From positions 12,778,579 through 12,842,578 of the forward strand of contig NC_021677.1 of assembly GCF_000247815.1 (NCBI RefSeq): a stretch of 64,000 nucleotides of DNA, given 5' to 3'. This stretch comes from Ficedula albicollis (lineage: Eukaryota; Chordata; Aves; Passeriformes; Muscicapidae). The notes beneath the pieces were generated by a model. It was not told the DNA's origin. It did not search any database and worked only from the letters and a program-made list of their open reading frames with translations. Each line of letters opens with the position of its first letter. Position 1 is the first letter of the stretch. Shown here in pieces: positions 38,401 to 55,351 of the stretch. The translations under genes were made by a program, and so were the position numbers.

Positions 38401-39750
38401 CTGTGTTTCAAAGCTGTTAAAAGCACCATGCAGATGGCTCCATGACATTGGTCACCGGTAGGATGTACAGGGACCTGGAGCATGCTCATGGGAGATAAGG
38501 TGTGTGACCACAAATGTAAAGCGCTTGCTTTGCACCACTCTTGCCCCACTCCTCCTCAAGTGGTGCTGTCCAAGAGCTTTGCTGTGCCTTCCACTTGGAG
38601 TGCAACATCTTCAGACCAGACTTGCAGAAGGTCTTGGGCAGATTTTTGACACCCATTCCCCAGCCAGCTCCCCATTTGCCACTCCTCAGTCCAAGCATAA
38701 ATTCCTCTAAGCAGCACAGCCCTTGACAGCATTTCCTCATTTTGGCCAGGCTGAAGTCACACTTGTGACTGTGGTTCACAGGTCTGCAGCTCTGCCAGTT
38801 AAATCCCTTTCTTAAGTACACTTATGCATGTTCCCAAAATCTCAGCTCTGTCCTATGAAGCTGTTAGCTGGGTAAATACTTGGAATGTCATCTGATGGCG
38901 TTTTGCTGGCCTCCAAATTATATAGGTGTTTAGAGGCCCCCAGGTTGGGTTAAAAAAAAAAAAAATCCAACAAAATATCCAACACAAATCAGATAAAACA
39001 GAATTCTCTGCTGAAAGGGGACATTTTCATGGTAACTCTTTCCCAACACTTTTGAAGAATATGTAAGTTTAATTCTATGCCTGTAAGCTGCCAGATAAGC
39101 CAGAAATAAATTATACCCAGCTGTTGTGTTGGATAACAGCAACAGATTGCGTAATGGACACCCAGATAAACATGAATTGATTTAGAGTATTAATTATCTA
39201 AAAATGGCAACCGCTCTTCAAGTTGTTTGGCTGATGATGTAGAGGGTGAAATAATTCAGTTAGCTTATATTCACCTCTGGCATGAAGAGAATTTAAGGCA
39301 AAAATAAAGCCCTGAAATTGCATCTAGCCCTTGGAATAAATTCTTTTAGTGTCCTCACAATTTAGGACTATGATATCATGATACAGTTTAAAGCAGGACT
39401 ATGTTAAACAGGGATACCAGGCTAGGGACTGGCTAACATTTGTTAACACCCATTTATATTTTAAAATAGAATGTTTGCTCCATCTGAATAAATCAGTAGA
39501 CACTACTTTTCCCCTGGAGTCTTTGAAATCCAGAAAAAAAATAAATAAAATCACAGCTTGCTTTGTATGTTGGTGGCATTGTAACATCATTTTCAAAGCT
39601 TCATAAAGGCAGATTGCTAAAAAAAGCAAACAGGTGCTGAGGTGCTTCAAACTAACCATAATTCAGCGAACACCAGTATCTCTGGACTGCTCATTAATTG
39701 TGTAAGCCTCTCTGCAAACAGTGCAGCACACGACATTTGCTGACAATTAT
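35426..39750. other. Unique AT-rich non-coding DNA
   Basis: No gene is recognised in 4.3 kb. TG-rich low complexity occurs at about 37990-38030, and a GC-richer stretch at 38330-38800 has overlapping open frames on both strands but no recognisable protein. Confidence 0.45.
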
Positions 39751-40010
39751 CATTTGTGTCTGTTTCCACAGGCTCAGGGAAGGAAATAACTGTGGTATAA
39801 GCAGGCAAATGGGGCACGTTCTGGCTCTGTGGCAGGAGACCTGCAGTTTTTCAGTGGTGACCGCTGCAGTTCGGACGGAACAAGGCTCCAGCGGCAGCTT
39901 CAGTGGAGCTCCACTGCCACCAAAAATCTCAGCAGCTCCCCATGGCGAGTTCTTAGGAAGCCCAGCCTGCTCCCCACTGAAGCAGTGCAAAGGGATGACT
40001 ATCAGGAATT
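39751..40010. other. GC-rich patch with acceptor-like boundary
   Basis: A pyrimidine-rich stretch ending tttccacag (AG at about 39770-39771) precedes a GC- and CpG-richer segment. A 145-codon plus-strand frame (39698-40135), a 79-codon frame in another phase and a 174-codon minus-strand frame (39694-40218) all pass through it. None resembles a known protein. An exon of an unknown gene is possible but unsupported. Confidence 0.25.
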
Positions 40011-40207
40011 TAGCCAAATTCCAGCACAGAGCGTTGGTAGGCTGCCTAACACATCTGAGAGGTTTTAGGTTTCTAATGTGGAATGGATTAACATTGGCAG
40101 TGGGCCTAACGCCCTTGTGTGATATGAAACAGTAGCATAAACCCTGGGATTTTGGGGGGATTGCAAGATTATTTGTTCGCTGAAGTGCATTTACATAGGG
40201 TTTTCTT

Positions 40208-40357
40208 AAAAAAACCAAAAAAAATTAAAAAGGAAAAATAAAAATAAGAATAAAAATAAAAATGAAATGAAAATGTAAATGAAAATGCAAATGAAAATGA
40301 AAATAAATTTAAAAAAAAGAAATAAAAATAAAAATAAAAATAAAAATAAAAATAAAA
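40208..40357. repeat. (AAAAT)n-type microsatellite, left of poly-G
   Basis: Degenerate aaaat/aaaatg pentamers and hexamers tighten into perfect aaaat repeats immediately before the G run. Confidence 0.92.
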
Positions 40358-41663
<1,306 letters not shown>

Positions 41664-42264
41664 CCCTTAAAGAAAGGGAAATTTCTGCTGCCTGCAATTC
41701 TCAGAAGGGAGACACTCATCCCCCTTGGGGAGAGTTTGGTCTGTTTGATGACATCAGGGAACAAGGTTGTTCAGTCAAAAAATACATGCACTTAAATGAC
41801 AAGTGAGATATAACTGGAGTGAACAAGGAGTTTATGAAATAAAAGCGTTGAGTATGAGAATAAATTTTTAGGAAAGTGAATATACAAAATAATTGGACAA
41901 ACATAGGTCACAATATAGATCATGCAGGGAGACTCCAGAAAAACAAACATTTGAGTTTGTTAGACTGGATGGCTTAACTTCCAAATAAGACCTTAAATAG
42001 TGAACAGCACTAATTATTATTCTTACTTGAAGGATCTTTAAGTGTCATATTAGATGGTTCTTTGTAAGAATGGTTCATTTATCTTGCTGCACTATTTTTG
42101 TGGGTGATGACTCAAATTACTCTGGTGACGGTGAAGGCTTTTGACATCAGGGATGTTTGTGAGGACAGTATTTTGAAAAAGTTTCTAAAGTTCCTATAAT
42201 CTTGGCTAAAAAGATTTTTATGTCATCTTTTTATAAGGCACAAAAATCGTGGAGTTTTGTTGTT

Positions 42265-42266
<2 letters not shown>
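41664..42266. other. Unique AT-rich non-coding DNA
   Basis: Nothing is recognised. Confidence 0.5.
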
Positions 42267-42343
<77 letters not shown>

Positions 42344-42358
42344 TTTTTTTTTTTTTTT
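42267..42358. repeat. 75-base poly-G followed by T17
   Basis: Pure G at 42267-42341, preceded by gttgtttt and followed by 17 T. As with its neighbours, the G run lies at a low-complexity T-rich site. Confidence 0.95.
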
Positions 42359-42493
42359 GCAGCTGAAAGTTTCTTCTTCCTTAATTCAGAGCAAGAAAGG
42401 AATTAAAAATCATGGTTTTCAGTGTTGAGAAGGATTCTCTTTTTTGGTAAAGATCTTTAAAGTACTCTTTTGGTTTGTCTTTATTGTTTCTTC

Positions 42494-42527
42494 ATATATA
42501 TATAACATATATAACATATATAACATA
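42494..42527. repeat. AT-rich tandem repeat (tataacata) before poly-G
   Basis: About three units of tataacata lie immediately left of the fourth long G run. Confidence 0.9.
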
Positions 42528-43800
<1,273 letters not shown>

Positions 43801-46800
43801 GTGAAACAGTAGACACACTGATTGAGTTAGAAACCTAGAAGTCAAAGCTCCAAAATTCAAGCCTCAGACACCTGGGAATCAACCCATTGTGCAATCTTGC
43901 TTTGAAACCTTTTTAACAATACATGTTTAGGAACTTTATTGGGCAACAATGTAGTAGCTGTGAATCTCAGCTGGCTCCAGGGTGAGCAGACGACTGAACA
44001 GGGATTTAAAGGAGTTTTGGAGCGGAAACAGTAAATTAAATATAATTTTTCCTGTGGATAAAGCATTAAAATGTCTTTCAAGTCAGTTCCAAAGACCATT
44101 AAAATGTACCTGAACAAAACTCTACTGTTTAGACAGCTCCTAAAGACTGGTAAGACAAAAGCAGAAGAATCAAATGCATGCAGAGGAAGCTTATGTTGTC
44201 TGAGTCTGTACTTATAGCAATAAGAGATTGATGAATTTGAACTGCAAAAGTCAGAAATTGCAGCAGAACAAGGCTCTCATTCAGCCTCCTTCATCTCTTT
44301 GCTGAAGCACTGGAAAATTAAAATTTAAAAATACATTCCTTAAAGCAAATCACTGCATTAAATAATCTTGAATGAGTATAACCACAGTGATTATAATTCT
44401 TTCACATTTTCCTTTATAGATAAAGGACATCAGTCTTTCATTACTTTTAATTGTCATTATTTTCACTAGAAAATAATCAGAAAATTAAAAGCACAAAACA
44501 AATTTTTCTTCTAGTATGTGCAAGTGTGAAGGCCTGTGTGTAATTTGACAGTGATTTTAAGTGTCTCCTGCTGTACTAAAACCCCGTGTGCAAGGGTCAT
44601 TGAACCCTATGCAGATTCAGGGATCATAACTTTAAATAAAGTCAGTGGGAAATTAGTTCCCGTTCCCATAAGAAACTAAACGTTAAACAGGATAAAAATA
44701 TAAATAAATCCACAAGGATTGCATCTAACACTGTGAGCAAAATTTGCCATAAAACTCATCTGGTTTCAAGCCCTTTTCTGCAAAACACAAGGCTGCAAAC
44801 TCAGGCGAGGTTCGAGTGAGCTGGTGTTGATGGATGGCTTTGATATATTACATGTAAAGCACATGGTTATGTTTCTTCCCTCTCGCAGCCAAATACAGTT
44901 TTAATAGCAAGGGACAACCTGGAGTGGCTTTGTCTCTTTTAAAAATTTATAAAGCAAATAGAGCAATGTGACCTCAGTGCCTCCTGGGACTCCACAAAGC
45001 TGTCATGCTATCAGGGGATAAGAATATAGAACAATGCTAGAAAACTTCTTCTGAGTGTTGAGTTTATTCATACCTGAAGAACTCAACGCAAATCAATGGA
45101 TGAGGATAAACAGAAGGAGAATAGTCATAGAGACCAGAGCTGCATGTTAGACTTGATTTAACAGAGGCTGGCTGCTCAGGGGAGTTGTTCAAAGCTGAAG
45201 ATGACATGTAGCACCCTGCATGGATAATCTGCACCAATTCTTTTTAGAAATCTTTGGCATTTAGCCTTTATTTTTTAAATGCCCAAATCAGCAAGATAAC
45301 TCATGTTTCTAAAATGCTATTCTAGATGTGAAATACGTTCAGGGCCTGCCCCCTATCCTGATTCCTTGGAGGCCTCATTCACTACACCTGCAAGTCAATT
45401 TAGCTGCCTCTGTCACACAAATGACCCCTCTGACTGATCAGACAACTTTTTATTACACCCCATTTGCAGTTCTGTGCCAGTGGGTAGCTCTGAAAAGTGC
45501 CCTAAAAAAAAAAGTTGAGGTTTCATCCTGACGACATGCAGCACTATTTTTTCCTGTTAGTTTTTATACATTTAAGTCATTAGGGAGCTCTGAGTGTATC
45601 AATTTGTTGCCTCAATAGCATGAGGTAGCAGCTAAATTTATTTGGTTTCTACTTGGTGATTAAGGGAGACCGATTCTCTTTTCCTGCCCTTTGAGGGAGC
45701 TTATGGTGTTATGGGGGGCATGTCAGCAATAATTAAGAAATATCCTGGTACAAATCCCAGAAGATACATATTTTTATAAGTAATTCCCCATGGAAAAACT
45801 TTTAAAATGATGTACTTGTTCTGAAAATGCTCCAGGCCTTCTCTAAATAGATTACATTGCTGGTTTTTTTAAGAGTGCGTGACTTGAGGTGCACATTTTG
45901 CTTGCAACTCAGAAAAATCATAGCACAGTTATGTGAGGGAAAACACAGGAATAATCTACAGTGAACTTCAATTCCTCACAAAGGGCTTATCATTCAGACA
46001 ATAACCCAGCTTTCTATTTTATTGAGTTGTAAGCATGATAGTTTCTTAGGTCACACCCAAAAATATTTTTTATTGGCTTTGGACTAACTGCATTTTTTTG
46101 CAGTTTCCTTATGTAGACTTTCATCTCATTTGGACTCCATGGATTGAATTTCTTTTTCTCTTTAGATATCAGACTTTTTGTGTGGTACATATTTCAAAAT
46201 GCTTTCATACTGCACAATGCCTTAAGCCTTATGGTGGCTGTGCTTTGCACTCCAATTTTCCTAGCAGCCTCATGTGGAATAATTGCATCACTTAGCAGGA
46301 TCTCAACCACAGATGCAGTCCTTATAACAATAACCTGTGTGTCAGCTGATTTAAAGATGCTTCCACTTCTTGGCTGCAATAAGTTTTGTCTAATTAAAAA
46401 GAACTGAATATCAGGTATTTAAAATATTGGTCCAAACACAGACAACCCGACCTGTTCCATCTGCTACTTAGAGGCCACTGAAAGGAAAAGGACAAAGGGA
46501 GGGGAAATGCAGCACATATAAATTGAGGTGAAAAGAGAAGAGGAAAAAATGAGAAAAGTCTAAAAGCTAGAAGAGAAATCTCTGAATACAGGCAGCAATT
46601 CAGTAAATCTGTAAGCACGAATTGGCAGTTTTTGCATGCTAACCTGAGGTTCTGCAGTGGCAATAGCCCCAGTGCATATATGAAATTTCTTTGGATACAA
46701 AATTGTTTAAAACCCTCAAGACTTTGGACACCCAGCTTAGAAACTTGGACTCCAAGAACTCCTATTATCCATCCCAGTAGCTGTGACCTACCTTTCTTAT

Positions 46801-49800
46801 GGTCCACTGCCTTGCTGAACTAATGCTGCACATTCCCAAAAGTAAGCTCCAACACGGAAAAGCTCACAGCACTGGCACTGTGGCACGGTAAGCAATGTGC
46901 CCCTGTAAATGTTGGGGTGGAGGTTTTTCAGTCAAGACTACTTTGAGTAGTGGCAACCTGCTGTGTGCATTCTCAAGCAGTTTAGAAACACCAGCTTAAC
47001 CTCATCCCACCATTTCATCAGGTGAACTCATGATTGTTAAGTGATTCGTCCTATTAACACATACAAAATCTATGGCTAACTTGGAATTGGATTCCCTCTT
47101 TTCTAATTATGAAGATATTACTCATCAAAACATATCTCTTACCTTGAAGGGCTATAGATAAATTCATTTACTACTAATCATGTATTAAAGATCCATCTTT
47201 TCCCTGCACATCACAGCAAGTGCAATGAAACAATACATGCTGGATATTTCAACAGCTACTTATGGCAGTTGTGTTTGTAACACATGCCAAAATGGGAAGG
47301 CAGAGGTTGAAAGAAACAGATCCAAGAACAAAGCTGCTCGTCCTTCAGGCAGTGAAGGTCAGGGCACATAATGGAGTGGTCACACTGACCCTCCCAGGGG
47401 AGCTGCATTTGACACACCACATTTTGGTGTTTTTTTCTGGTCTGTCATGGGGTTGTACAAAGCACTGAGCATAGTTAAGAGGCTGCCTTTTGCCTAGATT
47501 TTCAAGAGGGAGATAAAAGATGTCATCACAAAGATGATTATATTTTACATGCGGTGTCCTTCTGATTAATATTGATCTACCCATAAACAGCAAGAGCTCA
47601 AACAGCTGAGCAAGCCTGGATCCAGGACCCTTTGCCCCCATCACCCTTTCAAAGGTAATTATATTAAAAAATAATATTCTGCCCTCATGAGATACTCTGG
47701 GCCATAGGAAGGTATCTAAATGTGAAATCTGGAACAGGGATCTGTGAAAGCTGCCACAGGGAAGGGACTGACTGTAACATATTAGAGATCAGCACATACC
47801 AGTAGGATCATTCAGATGCACCAACCAGTGGGTAGTAGTCCAATCCTCTTCTATTTCTTCAATGTGGATAAAGAAAGATTACCCATAAGAGAAATTGCCT
47901 GTTAGAAAGGTGATGCTTATTTAGAGACATGGACTACTGCAGGAGGAAAGTCCTTATGAGTTTACAAGAGAATATTCTCCTGCCAAAATCACAGCAGTAG
48001 TGTAGAGCCTTGTTGATTCAAAAGCATCTCTCAGTGCTACATCCTTTCTTCTATCAACATCCGTGTCATGTGCACAGCTATTGATGCTTTGATCCATCTT
48101 CTCTCTGATCACAAGTATTTTCTTAAATATTCAAGAGAGGGTGAACTACACCAAGCAGCACACTGATGTCCAGGAGGAGGAGACTGTACCTCAGATTTCC
48201 AAAGTCTTGTATGTACATGCCCTGCCTTCCTCACCATGCTTTTTATCCATATTCAGAGCCTTCCTCTAATACAAACAGCTATCTCTGCAGCTGTGTACCA
48301 GGATCTGTGCCTGTCTTCCTCTCATCTGTGCCTCCTTGCACAGGTACAGATCCTCTTGCTCTGCAAATCCCTTAAGAAAGTCAAGGAAAAGCAGCTTTAG
48401 TACTCTTCATTAGAGCAGGGATTCAAGAATCTGGCTCGAGTTTTCTCTCCCTTTGATCTTCCCACAATCTTCCATTCTCACTTCCATGCATTATTGCAGT
48501 TAGGATTCAGTAAAACTCAAATTAAGCTGATGCTGTAGAGCTGGGCTGGAATGTTACCATGTGCTTATAAAGCTAAGTATGAGCATCTGAATGAGCAGTC
48601 ATGGATTACAATTCTTTCTTAAAATTACCAAAAGTACCTTATCTTTACATTAAAAAATGCTGTAATGTTAAATCACTTATAAAGCAAAAAACACACATTT
48701 TTAAATTTTAAAATATTTGCAACATTAAGGTTCAAAAAAGTACTTTTATAATATCAGAACTGTGCTCTAAACCTTGACCTGAAGTCTTAGATCTGATTTT
48801 CTAATTTTCTGAAGTCTGATTTGTTTTGGGTTTTTTTTTCAGTTGATGAAGAAACTGAGACATGAAAATGGGATTTTTTAGCCAGTAACTCATACATTTA
48901 GATTTCTGGGTTTAGGTTTTGGAAAAAATGCACCTAGTTGTTTTCTTATTACAATACTGCTGGTTTTGTTCACCGGTCCATGTTTTTCTTGGAATGTGGT
49001 AATGTGGAATGTTTTAAATTAGAGGTTTTACTTTTTACTATCCAATGTCTACTAAATAAGTCCATCATCTAATTCTAAAATTGTGAAGCAGCAAACATAC
49101 ACTTGTAGCCAGCAATACATATATTTTTACTCCAGAGAACTGCTCTTCTGTTCTAAATTTACTGCAGAAAGTTTCAGAGACAAAAGAAAGGCTCCTTGCC
49201 AAACCTAGCTTTGCTTCTTTATAATCCTTTAGGTCTCTTCAAAAATCCTAACTAAATGTTGTAAACTGCTGAGAAGTTTCCAGCAAGACTATAAGAGATA
49301 AATAACAGTTGCTAATCTTCAGCTGACATAACATTTTGTACATAGAATTGTTTCAAATGAAGCTACAGAACGAATGAAGGCATTAGATTGGAGGCAAATA
49401 TTAATGAAAGTCATATTTCATACCCTAATTTTAGTTATAATCAGTTTTTGAAACATGAGCCATACATCATATTAAAAATACACGGGGTATGATCCCTGCT
49501 ACTGCAACCCACTGCATATTTTGCCTGCCACCACAACAATCCCAATTGTCTGCTGGATACAGATGCTGCTTGGAATGTGCACTGACGGGTGCATTAGCAG
49601 TGCTGAGAGACCCTCAAGGGGCTTGGATTTGGGGCTTGGTTCGAGTAAGAAATTTAAAGCTGGAATTAAAATCTGATCCTTATTTGAAGCTCTAGAAGTC
49701 TACCCATGCAATTCCTTCTCTTAAAATCAGAGCAATTGACCCTGTGATTGATGCAGTCTGCTGGCTCTGACACACACGTCACCTGTTGGGAGATTTCTTG

Positions 49801-51935
49801 TCCTAAAATTTGGGCTAATAACTGAAAATTATCCCACTTTGTATTGCTCTCTGCTTATTCCTCTCTGCAAGGAAGAGTCTCTTACTATATGTACAGTGTA
49901 TAAAATTATGGTCTCTCTCTCCCAGTTGTATCTCTAGGTACTGCTGCTAGAGTTATTAACCATGCCTATTATTTTTTTCCCCAGAATGTAAAGATTTGAC
50001 ACCCCAACAATCCAACAGTTTTGGAGTCCACAGATTAATGTTATACTTCCAAAACAGGAGAATAGGAATTCTAAAGTTTCGTTGTCTCTTTCCTTAGCAA
50101 GACATTTTGCCCAATGTAAAAAATTGATTCTGCCTCATACAGACTGAGACAGCACAGAGAAATGCTCCCTGGATTGCCTTTTCAAACACCACTCACCATG
50201 GCACTCCCTGCCTGAAAAAAACCCACCAAACAATCCAGTGCTGGGAATTGCAATGGACATCTCAGAACCACAAGCTATGATCGATTTCAGTTTGATTTGA
50301 GTGCTCTTTGATTGCCATTGATAGTGGTTTTGAAGCAGATTTACTAACAACCAAAATTGTGTCCTTTTAGAAACAGTTTGGAGAGCCTCTCTCCAAGCTC
50401 ATGTGGTAACTGTGAAGGTGCATGCATTTTGCTCAATATTTCATAAACCATGAGTCCAAGAGAATCCAAATTTAATGAAGGAAAAAGAAATCACTCCCCA
50501 TCTAGCCTTTTAGAACACTGAATCAGGTATTGTCCTAAAGGCCACAGACTCACACGTTTCAGGTTGTGCTGAAAAATTCAAGATGCCTCCTCAATTTCAT
50601 CCCTACCACCACTGCTCCCATGCAAAACTTTCCACTACTTTGCTTGAAAGGATCCAATAATTTCTCTGTGTAGTGTGGGTGTTGAGCAGGTGCATGTGAA
50701 GAACAGGATGGTTCCCACCCAGGAGGCATGGAGTGATTGGCTGAGAAATAGATGCCAATGCACTCTGCGGGATATGAGGAATACTGACACCTTTTTTTTA
50801 CATTTCTCAATTTTTTTTTTTGTCTAAAAAGGATCAACACCTTTACAGCTCAGCTAACAGAATTGTGGACAAACCCCCTACCTCCCATCTAGAGTCATGG
50901 TGTTTTATAGCACAACATAAGACTGATGAGAAGTTCTGCCCTTTAAAATCCCATGCAAAAATCTTGACAAGAGAAGTTGCCATGTAATAACTTCTCATTA
51001 GAAACTTTTCATCTGCTAAGCACATTTGGACCAAGCCAATCACCTCTTCTCCCATTTCCCTACTTCCAGCAATATTGTATTTGTAGATTTGAAAATATTT
51101 AGATTGTTTTTGGGTTGGTTTTAACAAAAAATAAGACCAGACAGGAATAACAGACACTTGGTGGTTTTTTTTTTCACTTCTGTGGGGAACATCAGTCTGC
51201 TGTTAATGTCACCTGGAAGTGCCCTTGGATGGGATTTGTACTAGACAGACATACATTTACTGCAAAGGGTTGATATATGGAACTTGGAAAATCAAAAGAG
51301 CAGGTTAAGATAGCACTATTATTCTTTTCTTCCTCATGTTTATTCTTCAGTTTCTAGTCAGCTTGTATAACAAGGAACAGCTGCAGAACAGGCAGGATCT
51401 ATAAATGAAAACAGAAACAGCAAAATGTCACATTTTGATAGTATTAACTAGTATTTTCATGTGTGTTCACACTGGAGACTGTGCCAAACTATTCTGAATG
51501 TTCTATGAACATTCACACTTCCAAAAACTTTGACAAAACTGGATTTCGGTTATGGTTCACACACGTACTCTTGCAGGAGGCAAGATTTTCATCACGTTCA
51601 CCAGAATGCCACTAACTGAAGGAAATGCAATAAACTGAAATAAAAACTGAAAAGAAACAATTCAAGCTTTATTTGTAATAACATTGACAGTAGACAATGT
51701 TTTTCCTTCCACAAAATGAGTTATTCTTTTTGTTTAATAAATCTGTTCCCAGAAGGGCTCTGGAACAGATATTTGTGTTCAGTACTATGTGAAGCTAACA
51801 CATGCATGCAGACTCACAGCTCCCATTCATAGAATTTATTGTTACATCCAAAAAAGTGTCTCTCACAAAGACACTTTATAGACCAGGGATGCACAAGACT
51901 TTTTTTTTTTTTTTAAGCAGAGCACTTCTTTTTGA
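43801..51935. other. Unique AT-rich non-coding DNA, about 8.1 kb
   Basis: No repeat family, RNA gene or exon is recognised. Open frames of up to 137 codons (46394-46807, minus strand) overlap others and lack domains. Small A or T runs occur (45504, 48830, 50808, 51168, 51901). Confidence 0.45.
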
Positions 51936-52099
51936 TCACTTCTATGGTAGAACCAGAACAGTGTTGAATAGCATCCATGTGGGCAACTCTGTCATGAGAT
52001 CACTTCTTTGGCTGCATTCACTTCTATGGTAGCACTAGAACAGTGTTGAATAGCATCCATGTGGGTAACTCTGTCATGAGATCACTTCTTTGGCTGCAG
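51936..52099. repeat. Two-copy tandem duplication, period 82 bp
   Basis: Copies are at 51936-52017 and 52018-52099 from tcacttctatggtag. Differences are few (gaacc/cactag region, gggcaac/gggtaac). There is no spacer. Confidence 0.95.
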
Positions 52100-54939
52100 C
52101 AGGTTGCACAAAAGGTTTATTTCCTTCCTTGGAGCCAGACTTTGAGATGAGAATCTTGGTGCACACAGTTAAATGTGTTCTAGTTTACTGAAAGTCACAC
52201 AGGTGGATTTCTGTTCCTTAGCTGTAAAGTACTGCTTGATAAAGGTTTCTGTTTCCAGACAAAGATTAGATTTCAATGCCAGTAAAGGTGAAAATTAATT
52301 TCTTTTATGATTAGTGACTTCTTCATTCCAATTGATGACCAACCATATACATACAACAGAAGAATCTGCTACAATACTGTGGAGGGAAGAAATTATGGTA
52401 AAGGTCTTTTCCTTGACAAATACACAATCTCAACACTACAAAATTACTCTCAGGTGGGCTTAGTTTTCCCTCTCAGAAAGTAGCATGGCAGCTGAAAGGT
52501 GTTTTATCATCAACCTACTCAGTGAAGGTGAGATTCCATATTTTGCCATCCAGGTTTTGTTCTGTATAGAACAAACTCAAAGAATACGTGGTTTTTACTA
52601 TGTACTATACAACAAAAAAGCCAAAGCAAATACCATACAGGGACTCAGCTGCCCATTGCTTTAGGGCATTTAGTCAAGGATGTAGAAAAAAAATAACCAG
52701 GCTCCTCTTCACTTTAATAAATAATTGCTTTTGCAAAATTGACTAGGCATGTGTGTAAACACTGTTCCCTTATTGCCTGTCTGAGAAAACTCTATTTCAG
52801 GCAAAGCACCTAACCAAAGAGTCAGGAACTTCTGTTGGAGGGGCAGGACTAAAGCCATGATCCTTGCTTGCTATTTTACATTAACTGCTCTGGCCAATTT
52901 GGTCCACCTTCCCCTCCTTATTCCCACAAGTGAATGACCCTCTTTATGTATTTTTCTCTTTGGTACTTAACTCAGTCCTTGCATTACATAGAGAACTTGG
53001 ATCCTAAATGTGATCTGAATTCTCCAAGCTGGCAAAGTACCTGCAAGAACTGTATGAGCATACAATGAGATCTTACAATCCTTAGAAAAGTTTATGATTT
53101 TCTCTGTGATTACATTACTAAATGTAATTTGCTTTTCGGATTTTCAATTACTACTTACAATTTTACATGCTCCAAAGTAGAGCGTAGATCCCCCAAATAT
53201 TTTGTGTGTGGTTTTTTTGTGTTAAACGCTTCACAAAGACGCAAGGAAGCAGTTCTCATTTTAACAAACAATGTATGCACGCAAGGAAAACCATGAAGAG
53301 AAGCTTGTTCTGAATATTTCTCTGTTAAAACCCCTTACAAAGATCACTATTTTCACCAGAGTCATAGTGCTAAGACACTGTATCACCACAGGAATTAAAA
53401 AAATTATTTCTTAGGTATGTGTGCAGCTGATATTTTATGGTTTCCTTTCACAATTTCAGTGGCAATGATTCACACACATTAAACATATATTTAGTTTTTT
53501 ATACTATGATTTCAAGATGAGGTTTGAGCCCCAAGGTGTCTTCATTAAATAAATGTATCATTTTAATGCACATACACACACACACAACCTTACTTGGAAC
53601 GCTGCTATCTCTGTGTATGTTACTCCAGAATTGAAAAAGGAGAAGTGGGGGGAGAGAAAGAAGTTAGGTTTTATAGTAGTGTTATTTTTAAATGTAAGTG
53701 AAGAAATCAAAGACAGGTTCTGTCAAAATGTGCTCACCAGTTCTATTGTGGTCTAAGGAATTTCAGTTTTCAAAGGTCACCTTGGGCTGTGGTTTTGGCT
53801 AATTCCTGCAAGGGCTGGGGTGCAGCTTTCAAAGTCTCATGGTTTTGCACTAGAGAGGCTCAGAAAGGAAGAAAAAGAGGGGACTGTTGTCAAAGAATAA
53901 ATCTATATGAGGTAAATCATTAATCACTTCACATTTTCCTTGATGATATCCTAAGTGAAGAGTTTTGTTTCCTAATTTTCTCTAGCGCAGTAGCATTTTT
54001 TCATGTTTATGTCAAATTGGGCTCTTCTTCAGGTTCCCATGGTAGACTTCTGTCAAGGTAGAGATTTTTGTCAAGTTTCTGGGTCAGAATATGAAGCTGC
54101 TGGTCAAATGGGAAGATGTAGGCCCCTCCAACATCACTGGCAAAATAGTCCTTGTGGAGGTCTCTAATGCTGAGAAAAGAAAATTCTCTTCAGGAGCTGC
54201 TGTTCACATCCAATGGTGGCTCTGTGTGACGTCAGATCCTCGGTCCCTGGAATGAGGTGAAAGAATATGAACTTCTGCAGTTAATAGCATGAAGAACACT
54301 ACTGCAGTAAAGATTGCATTAAACCCTCTGGAATCTTACTCAGCTCACAGCTAGCCTCTGTTCTTAGGATTATTTCTGCATCTGACCCATTGACAGGGCA
54401 ACCTTCAATGCATGAACAATTCTAGCAGATTCAAAATCTCGGTGCTGTCTCACTTGTTTGTTACACCCCTAGTTCCCTGTAGCTCTTTGGGAATAAAAGT
54501 GCAGAAAATCTCCAAACTATCTCACCAGTAACTCTGTGAAATACTTGCCTCCTCTTGCACCCTCCTTCTCCCTTCAAGGATAGATCCTGCTAGAAAACAC
54601 TGAGAATGACGAAAGAAGGAAAAAATAAAAGCAGCAAGGTTAAGGATTTTCCTTCAAAGGATTGTCAATGTCATATGAAACTAAAAAGTGACTCTGTATT
54701 ACTCGAGTAGCTCAAGGAGGGCTAAAACTCACCATGAGTTTTAGAGGCATAACCATCCATGGAGATGTTTGTCAGCCTCTATCCTCACTCAGGCTGTTCC
54801 ACCAGGCAGAAGGCAATTCAAAGCTGAGAAAGCACCAAAGCCTTAATCTTTTTCCAGATCCATTCATTAATAGTGGTGTCATTATTCAAATAAGCACAGA
54901 ACAGCTGATGTTGACAAGCACCTCTGCAGATTTTTTACC
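52100..54939. other. Unique AT-rich non-coding DNA
   Basis: No gene or repeat family is recognised. A short (CA)n lies at about 53571-53586. Confidence 0.5.
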
Positions 54940-55224
54940 CCAACTCCCCTGCCCAAAAAAGGGTCAGCCACAGAAGGCTGACCAGGACCATGCCCAGTCA
55001 GGCTTTAAATTCTTCCAAGGGTCGACACTCCACAACCTCTCTAAACTACCTGTATCAATGTCTGACCACCTTCATAATCAGAGCATTTTTTCTCGTATTT
55101 AATTAGAATTTTTTTGTATTTCAGGTTGTTCTCACTGCCTCTTGTCTTATTACTGGTCTCGTATTTAATTAGATTTTTTTTGTATTTCATGTTGTTCTCA
55201 CTGCCTCTTGTCTTATTACTGGAT
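54940..55224 (-). mobile_element. CR1 LINE fragment with 66-bp internal duplication
   Basis: The plus strand carries the reverse complement of CR1: gaccaggaccatgcccagtc, aattcttccaagggt, ctccacaacctctct, gaccaccttc, then cactgcctcttgtcttatta. A 66-bp part starting tctcgtatttaattag is repeated at 55091 and 55157 with about two substitutions. Confidence 0.88.
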
Positions 55225-55239
55225 GCTAAATTTCTTAGC

Positions 55240-55351
55240 GATGGTCCATAACTAAAAATTTGCCTCCCCAACCCCAGACAGTACTTTTTTGTCTTGATGG
55301 TCCATAACTAAAAATTCACCTCCCCAACCCCAGACAGTACTTTTTTGTCTC
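55240..55351. repeat. Two-copy tandem duplication, period 56 bp
   Basis: gatggtccataactaaaaat starts at 55240 and 55296. Each copy ends gtacttttttgtct. Two substitutions are visible (tttgcc/ttcacc). It lies directly after the CR1 that carries its own 66-bp duplication. Confidence 0.93.

Noticed and set aside
39694..40218. 174-codon minus-strand frame and 145-codon plus-strand frame as exons
   Set aside because: The frames oppose and overlap each other and neither resembles a known protein. The segment is kept only as an unassigned GC-rich patch.
46394..46807. 137-codon minus-strand frame
   Set aside because: No domain, and competing frames overlap it; chance open frame.
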